Positions 1-9,000 of a stretch of 17,377 bases of DNA are shown here, in pieces. How positions within the stretch are numbered: the first letter of the stretch is position 1; each line of letters begins with the position of its first letter. Where the stretch lies: contig CAIKNB010000085.1 of assembly GCA_903828685.1 (NCBI GenBank), positions 1-17,377 on the forward strand, in the 5' to 3' direction. The DNA is from Candidatus Uhrbacteria bacterium. Lineage in GTDB: Bacteria; Patescibacteriota; Patescibacteriia; 2-12-FULL-60-25. A program made the position numbers and the translations under genes. The notes beneath the pieces were generated by a model. It saw only the letters and a list, made by a program, of their open reading frames with translations. It did no database searches and was not told the DNA's origin.

Positions 1-3000
1 ATATGACCGCCGGCGGTGATGCCGAGAAGGTCGGCAAAGCCAAGAAGATCATCATCAACTGCATCATCGGTTTAGCCATCATCCTGTCGTCCTGGGCCAT
101 TACGCGCTTCATCTTGGATCGCCTGTTGCAGGCCACGCAGGGCGGTGAAGTCAGCGGCGGCGGAGGCTCGTCTTATATCGGCGGATTCGGCGGCGGTACC
201 GGCACTTCGTTCCGCGTCAAGTCAATCACGCCGCAAGGCGATACGCCGCTCAAGCCGCGCAATACCGAGGTCAAGATCGTGTTCACCAAGCCTGTGGATG
301 ATACCAGCGCTTCAGCCATCACGGTCATCAAGGATGGCGGCACCACAGTCGGCGGCACCATCGGCGTAGTCGGCCAGCTCGTGACGTTCACGCCACAGCA
401 GAATTGTCCCGCGCCCAACAGCGACCGCAAATGTTTTGATTCAAATTCCGGATTCACCATCAAAGTCGGCACAACGGTAAAATCCTCGCTGGGCCAGACG
501 CTAACCTGCGGCGGTTTCGCGCCGAGTTGCCAGGCGCATTTCAGCACCAGCGACCTGGTGGATACGCAGCCTCCCGTGGTCAACATCTCGTATCCAGCGG
601 ATGGCATGCCCGTGCAGCAGAATTATTTGGTGGATGTATTGGCCCACGCCACGGATGACAGCGGCGTGGCCACAGTCGAATTTTTTGACGGCACCAAATC
701 GCTGGGCGTGGACGGTCCTAACGCCACAAGCACGCCCCTGAACTTCGACGCCAAGGCCCAATGGGACACTACAGGCGCGGCGCTTGGGCCGCATGTGCTT
801 TCGGCGTCGGCCAGGGATCTCGATACCAATACGAGCAAGAGCCCGAGCATCTCGGTCGTGGTACGCGCTGAACATTGCTTCAATAGCAAACTGGATGCGG
901 ACAAAGGCGAAACCGGCATAGACTGCGGAGGCGATTCCAACAGCTTGGATTATTGCGGCGCGTGTTCCGGCGGCGCCTGCACGGCCAATACGCAATGTTC
1001 TTCCGGCTTCTGCATCGACGGCAAGTGCGCGAATAAACCCGTGATCAAATCCGTGGATCCGCAGAACGGCAAAGCCGGTACTTACGTGACCATCACGGGC
1101 GCTAACTTCGGCTTCACTCCAGGCACCGTGACTTTCGTCGGCAATCCCAATAGCACGGCGGACGACAAAGTCGCGCAGCCGCCCGCAGCCTGTGTGGCAG
1201 CTGGCGCCAGAGTCTGGAGCAACTCGCAAGCCATTGTGGCCGTACCGGACGGTGCAGCTTCCGGGCCCATCGAAATAAAGAATGCGGAGAGCCAACTGAC
1301 CGATCGCACCAACACTGATCCAGGGCCGGCTATTCCAGATTTTCTGGTGGACAACACCGCGCATCCTGGATTGTGCGCTTTCAATCCTTCGGGCGACATA
1401 GTGGGTAAGGAGGCAGACGCACTGGGCCAGGGTTTTGGTTTGAGCTCGGGCAAGATTTGGTTCGGATCGGACGATTATCTGCTCACAGCTTCGCCTTGGG
1501 ACGATGCAAAAGTCCATTTTCGCATCCCAGTGGTGGACAACGGGCCGTACAACGTCAAAATCAGGACCGCGGCCAACGGCGACAGCAATGCGGTGGAGTT
1601 CGACGTCCTGGAAAAATATCTGGACCAGCCACCTGAACTCGATTCGTTGGATCCGGTCACGGGTCCGCAGCAGGAATACGTGACCCTCTACGGTAAACAC
1701 TTCGGTTTTAGTGTCGGCACCGTGATATTTTCTACCCCGTTGCAGGATGCCGTGGGTGACACCTCTTTTCCCGACGCGTGCGCCGCCGGTTTTTGGCGCG
1801 ATGACACCATCGTGATCAAAGTCCCGTCCATCTTCAAGAACAGCCAGCCCACTACGAGCGGCACATACCAAATTAAGGTCGTGCGCGCAGACGGGGCTCA
1901 GACCAATGCGCTGCAATTCCAACTCGATACCACGCTAACGGCCAAGCCTGGAATCTGCGCCATCGATCCTCCGGTCGGACCGATGGGCACACGAGTCAAG
2001 ATTTCGGGCGATCGTTTTGGTTTCATCCTGCCCACGCTGACTTTCACGCCCAATAAGTTCGCGACCGTGGATTCAAATACCATGCAGGCGATCAGTTCCA
2101 GCGTGCCCAAGGACGCGAGCACCGGACCGGTTGCGGTCACATCCCAGGGCATCAAATCCAATGGCGTGAATTTTCAGGTGCGCAACTGCAACGAGGCGCC
2201 CGACATTTGCGGCCCGGCTGACAGGTTCCAATGCTGCCCCAGCGGCGAATGCCGCGCGTTGAACGACAGATGCGGACAGGTCTCGCTCAAGGCGCAATAC
2301 GCTTGGCAGATGTCTACGGGCCTCATCCCCCTGGCTCCGTATGTCATCGAAGAATGCGCGCCCGATGCCAATACTCCGCCCACACCTTCGCCCAGTCCCT
2401 GGCTGAATCGCGCAGGCGGCGATCAGGCGCCGGTGGATGCTGAGGTGAAGATGCGCTTTTCACAAGAGCTTGACCCGTCCAGCGTGACGCCGCATGCCTT
2501 CCGTTTCCTCAAATGTACTTCCACTAAGACTGATCCGTGCGCTACTACCGAGCCCGTGGATTACGTACTCCATCCTTTAATCGACGAGAACGGCAGCCAG
2601 AGCGTGGTCACCTTGGCGCCCAATTTTAAGTTGGCCACCAGTACCACGTACTTGGTTAATGTTTCAACCGGCATCAAAGGCGCAGGTCAAACCGGCGCAA
2701 AAATGGTGCAGATGAAATCCTGCGGCACCGGTCTGGATGCCGAAACTTACGGATACTGCTTCCGTTTCCGCACGCGCAGCACCACCGAACCGTCGCAGGT
2801 CGGCTCAATCGGCGTGTCGCCGCATTCCTTCACGTTTACCGATACAGGTAAGAGCACCAATTACGAAGCCGAGCCGACTTATGCCAATGACAGATGCATC
2901 GTGCTGAATTGCGATTTATATAATTGGGATTGGCATGCCGGCGACGCACGCGGCTATGTCACCAACAACAAAGGCGGTAACAATAATTACGGTTATTGCG

Positions 3001-6000
3001 AGCAGCAGGGCACGGGCGTAGCCGAGACAGGTAACGTGCCGGTGGATATCATCGCCAATCTGGCCTCGACGGCGCTCACGGGTACGGGCTACATGTATGT
3101 ATTGTTCCTGCCGCCGCAAGTGGTGGATTACGCTCCTAAATGCGACGCCGCTTGCAGTAATGCATTGGTGTGGGCAAGATTCTCAACTAAAGTCGACCCT
3201 TTGAGCGTGTACCGGACCGACAACGTCAAAGTCCAAAAATGCTACAACGAAAATTGTTTTGATTCGGAGCTCGGTCCGGCATTGGCGGCTAGCGGGATTA
3301 AGCTTGATGATGATGGTTTGACGCTCGAATTCTCGCACGCAGATCTCGAACCTGGCGCATTCTACAAAGTCCTGTTGCGCGGCGGAGCCAACGCCATCGA
3401 TCCGATAAGCAAGGAGAATATCGGCATAACCGGAGCCAATGGCGTGCCTTTGGCCGGTACTAACTCCCCGTTAGGTTTTGCTTGGACGTTCCGCGTCAAG
3501 CAAGGCGCGGATGCGCACTGTAAAGTCGACCGCGTGGACGTCAAACCGGTAGAAAAATTCGAAACCGTGGTGGGTGCAAGTCAGATTTTCGCGGCCCTGC
3601 CGTTCAGCAAAGCTGATACTTGCAGCGCTGACGGCCAGCGCCTCGTGACCACGGGTGGGACGTTGTGGGACTCTAGTGATAAGCAGGTGGCGAATTTTGT
3701 CTCGCCTCTGGCGCGCACTGATACTTCCAAATTGCCTCTGGGTTGTACGGCTAACTGCCAAGCAGCAGGCTCAGGCGGCTTGTTCGGCAAGACTGCAGTC
3801 TGTGGCAATAAGCTTATCGAAACCACGGATAGCGGCTATTGCAAGACGCCTGCGGGCAGCAATCAGGGACTGACGCCAAAGGGCGATCCGTGTACGCTGT
3901 TGGCTCCTGGCGCTGCAGCTGGCGAAGAGTGCGAGCCCAGCATCGATGGCACTGATTCGTGCAATATCAATACGTGTTTATGGAAGCCTGTGCCCTTGGT
4001 CACGGCCGGCGGAACCTGCGGCAACGGAATAGCGGACTACGGTAAAGGCGAAGCTTGCGATTATGGTTTGACCTGCGTAGGCGGAAGCGTGGCGACCGAT
4101 ACCACGCCCGTGGCAGAGTATGCGCCCTGCAATACGCAGGCTGACAAACAAACATGCGAGAATGCCCATGGCACCTGCACCACCCATGATTACCGCGGTT
4201 GTTCGGCCAGCTGTCGCCATTTGGGCGCCAAAGCCGGACGCACTTCGTGCGGCAACGGCGATAGGTTGGGCGACGGCAAAGATTGCGACGACGGCAATAT
4301 CACGGATGGCGACGGTTGCAGCGCAGATTGTCTGCATGAAGCTTCTAAACCCAGCACGCAACTTTCGGCGGTGTGCGGCAACGGCATACTTGAACCTGGT
4401 GAGACCTGCGAAGCCACGCTGGTGCATGGTTTGTCCGTATTCCCGTCAGGCTGTGATTCGATCAAGTGCGTACATATGGGTGTGCTGCCCTGCGCGACCG
4501 GGCAAACCAGCGCGTGCTGCGGCGATAATAATGCAAATGAGCCGGGCAAGGATTGCGATGAAGGCGCATTGAACGGATTAGGAGGCTGCAGCAAGACATG
4601 TTTATTGCAAGGCTCGTCTCCCGCCTATATCAACGTTCTCGGAGAAATGGCGCCGAGCTTTTGCGGAGACGGCGTGCTCGGAAGAGGGGAGCAATGCGAG
4701 ATCAGCCGTTCATCCGACCAGGTCGTAAACCAAAAATTGAATCCGACGGATAACGGCAGGGTGGGTTCACCCAGCACTTTGGGCGTAGACAGCAGACAGT
4801 TGGCGTTTATCGTAGGCAATGAGCAGCCAGATGAGACTACGGGCCGCGCTTCGTCCACTTTGAGCGCCGTGCTCATGGAGCAGACGGGCATTGCCACTTA
4901 TGGCTTGCAGTGCGGCTTCACTGCCGAGATGAGCTGTGTTGTTCCGGGCTCGACTGTAGCGATGGGTTTGGACACCAACGGTTGTTGCCGCGCGCGTCCG
5001 GCCTTGTTGCGCGGCTTCCCCAATCCTTCGCCCCCGGTATGCCGCAACGTGCAGATCCAAATCGAATTCGTCTCACCCATGGATGTTTCGAGCGTAGTCA
5101 ATAATTTCCAGATCGCGGAGCAGACCGGTGCTAGCACCTGTCCGAGCGGCACCAAGCTCATCAGCGAGGCGCCGCCGATCCACGGATTATGGAATCAGAT
5201 CAAAGATTGGTGGCATAAACTCATCGCTTGGTTCCGGGGCCAGCCCGTGATGGCGCAAAAGTGGTGCGTGGGCGGAGTGAGCGGACAGCTCGTGCCGCTA
5301 GGCGATGCCAAGACTTCGCGGACTTATGGTTTTAATCTGGATCACGTGTTAGATCCCAATGCCAGTTATAAAGTCATCCTCAAAGGCGACGCCAATCTGT
5401 CGGATAACGGTGACGTTAATAACCGCACAGGCATCAAAACGGTCAACGGCGTAGTGAGCAATGGCGACATCGCATGGACTTTCCAGACTAACGGGCAAAT
5501 CTGTGCTTTGAACGTGGTCAATATCTCGGACACGACCCAAGATCCGCAAGGGCACAAGCACCCCTACCTGTATCTAAACGAATGTCCTAATAGCGCTACG
5601 GCTCATTGTCCAGAAACGCGCGTGTTTTCGGCCGAAGCTGACTCGCTGCAAAATGGCCAGGCTATAGCTTTGAGCTCCACGGACGAATACCAGTGGAAGT
5701 GGGGAGTGTGGACTTCGAGCGACAAGAATTTAGTGTATTACGCTAGTGGTCATTATGCACCGTCAGGCACTTACGCCATTCCGGCTTGGTTCACATCGCA
5801 GCAGCCTGGCGGTACGCAGCGCAACGGCACGGCTATTCTGACAGCCGAGATTCAGGTTGCGACTGATACGGTCAATGTCCCTCCGACCGTGGGCCAAGTC
5901 ATCCAGGGTGTGGCTCCGGTCTCGGTTCTGGTGTGCGAAAATCCTTGGCCATCGCTTAGCCACACTCCGTTCGAAGATACGCAGGATTGGCAGAGCACCG

Positions 6001-9000
6001 CATTTAAAGACATCTTCAAGACCGTAAGTCCCTTCGCCTCGGATAAGAATTTCTATAATTTTTCCACCATGTATTGTCGTGATGCGGGTGAGGCGCACAA
6101 TACGGACGACGATTTGCCGGGTTTGAACATCAATCCGGTGGCGACCAGCACGATTGATACGGCCAACGGCGTGCTGCGCCAGTATCTGTTCACTTATGAC
6201 ATGGACATGAAGCGTCCGGATCTTAAATCTGACGGAATCGGCATCCGCATCATGCAGAATCCGGATCATCTTTCGCCTGCAGCTTGGTATGCCTCCAAGA
6301 GATTCATGGGTCAACCGACAAACACGACCGTGGACGGCTATCCGGCGCTGGTAGACGGCAATACCGTTTACGTAGCAGCAGCCAATCAACCCAATATCGA
6401 CGGTCCGATCTATTCCAATATCTACATCATCTCGCACAATCCTGATGCGCAGCCCGAAACGCTCGAGATTTACAAGCAGATGCTCCAGTATCTGACATTC
6501 AACATCAACGTCCAGAACCAGAGCAACACCTGTCATGTCGTTTCAGGCAATCAATACAGCCTGAGCTTGCCGTATACCGACTCGTTGGATTTGCCCATCG
6601 CTTGCACCACGGATTGGCAGTGCGTAAATGCTACAGGCACGCATAACTTATTCTGCGATGCCAACAAGCTCAAGATGGCGCGCGATACGCAGCGCATCGC
6701 TGATTTCCAGGCGCTGAATTCTTCATTGGCTGGCGGCAAAGATGCTCAGAGCTTGTATCCGCAGCTCACGTCAGGAACGTTCGTCAAAGGCCTGTCCACC
6801 TCGCTCTGGCCGTCCTGGACCGACCAATTGAGCGGCGCTTTGGGCTCCAAGAAGTTGCCGCAGGATCCGGTGAATCATTATGTGACTTGCGGTAAGTGCC
6901 AGGATGGCTCCATGTGCCAGACCGATGCGGACTGCGGAGGCCAAGCCGTGACCACCACTTGCATGGGCGGTACGGCGCAAAGCGGCAGCTGGATGCCGAA
7001 TCCGGATATCGATCCGCAGACTTGTTGGGATTCCAAGACTTTCCAATATGTCTGTCCGCAGTATGACGCAGCTAACCCGTTCTCGGTTTCGCGTTTGTAC
7101 CAATATCAAGTCTTGAACGGAGGCAGCCAATTCCAACTGTCATCGGAGTTTGAGGTTCACCCGCTGACCGCTGCCGGAACGGATTGGTGGTATCCGCCGT
7201 TGCCCACTATTGAGTTTAAATGCGTCGCCACTTCGACTTCCGGTCAGTACTGTATGGACGCAAGCGACAAGCCGAACGATTCGTTGTGCCGCCTGTGCCA
7301 GAATCCAGCGGGCGATGGAACGTGTAAAATCTGTAAACTCAGCGGGCTGGATTGTTCAACGGATGCGGATTGTCCGGGCAAGAATGATTCTTGTCAGCAA
7401 GTGACGTTGGATTGGCCCACGCCCATCCGCGGCGCATGCCGGCCTTTTGGCGGCTCGTTCCAATATTCGGGCATCTGCAAGAACCAACTGGTGGCCGAAA
7501 ACGGAACTTGCGGCGATGGCGTGCTCAACACCAACAACGGAGAAATTTGCGAACTCGGAGATACGCAATCCCAAGCGTGTTGCACCAAGGGCCAGGGCAA
7601 TTGCAGCAAGAATGACGGGCACCAGCAATATGCCTGCTTAGCTTGCAAGGGTTGGGCCGTGGACTCCAAACATCCGCAGTGCATTCCAGACGTTCAGTGC
7701 GGCAACGGACGCATCGACAAGCATTGCGCCAATACGCCGGCGCAAGGCTGCACTTCCGATAGCGATTGTCCTGCGATTAACCGCAGAACACCTGACACCT
7801 GCGTCAACGCCGAGGTATGCGATGACGGCGTATTGAACGGTTCTTATGGCCATTGCTCCACGGATTGCCAGCATTATGGCGGCTTCTGCGGCAATGATCA
7901 GTTGGACGCCGGCGAATCCTGCGACAACGGCATCCATAATGGCGAATGGCATAGCAGCAAGGTTCCGGTCGGGCCTTATCCTTTGAGTTGCGGCTTTGAT
8001 TGCAAGAGCGCAGGTCCGTACTGCGGAGATCAGATTGTGAACGGCGCCGAAGAATGCGACGGCCAAACCCAAACCTCGCAGCGCGCCATCTGCAGTGACG
8101 GCATTACGCTTTGCGATACGAGTGCGGATTGTCCGAATAACGGCTCATGTGGCGGCAGCTTGCCGGTCATCAGCGGCGATGTGCGCCAGGCATTCTCCAG
8201 GCTGGCGCAAGCATCGGGTGGATTGGCCGCTTCCTTCGTCAGCAACTTCTTGCCCAGTCAGGCTTTGGCTGCGACCTTTGAAATAAACAATTTGGGAACC
8301 AAGACTAATGTCGGTACGCTAAATTCGGGTTTACAAGCTACAACCCTTAATGGAGTAAACAATACGCCGCAATCGGTCCAGACAACCGTCACGCCAGCTC
8401 AAACTACGCCGATAGCCCCAATAGCTCCTACGCAGACCCCGACGACCATAAACCCGGTCGAGGCGCCAGTTACTCCCGTGCAGACTCCGACCGGCAACCA
8501 GCCGCAATCCATCCAAATTGGCGGAGGAAACGACGGTGGCGGCTTGGGGCAGTTGAGCTCGAATCCTCCCTTGATCAACTTGATAGATGTCTGCGATCAT
8601 TCGACGCCAACCTATGACGATCATCTGACCCATCTCTGGAATTCGTCTTGCGCCAACCTTACCGTGACGGTCGGCGGCATCAAGCGCCAAACCCAGCATG
8701 TCAGAACATGCGGCGCACCGGCTTCGTCTAATGCCTGTATGTGGAATTGCTGGTCGGCTTGTCAGCCAGTAGGCATTTGTGGCGACGGAATAATAAATTC
8801 CGGCGAGGAATGTGATGATGGCGCCAACAACGGTTCGACCAAACCCTGCTTGCCAACCTGCAAAAAGAACGTGTGCGGCGACGGGTTTGTGAACGCCGGA
8901 GTGGAGGAGTGCGACAGCGGAGCGCAGAACGGCTCGGTCACTTGCAATGCGGATTACAACTCGACTTGCTTATCTTGCAGCAAGCTGTGCAAGTTCATGG

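Noticed and set aside
501..1922. Long open frame (473 codons) on the minus strand
   Set aside because: It lies antisense to the giant gene, its translation is rich in Arg/His/Gly and has no domain pattern, and it follows from GC-rich codon bias on the + strand.
5763..6536. Minus-strand open frame of 257 codons
   Set aside because: It is antisense to the giant protein's unassigned domain; the product shows no motifs and there is no promoter or start signal.
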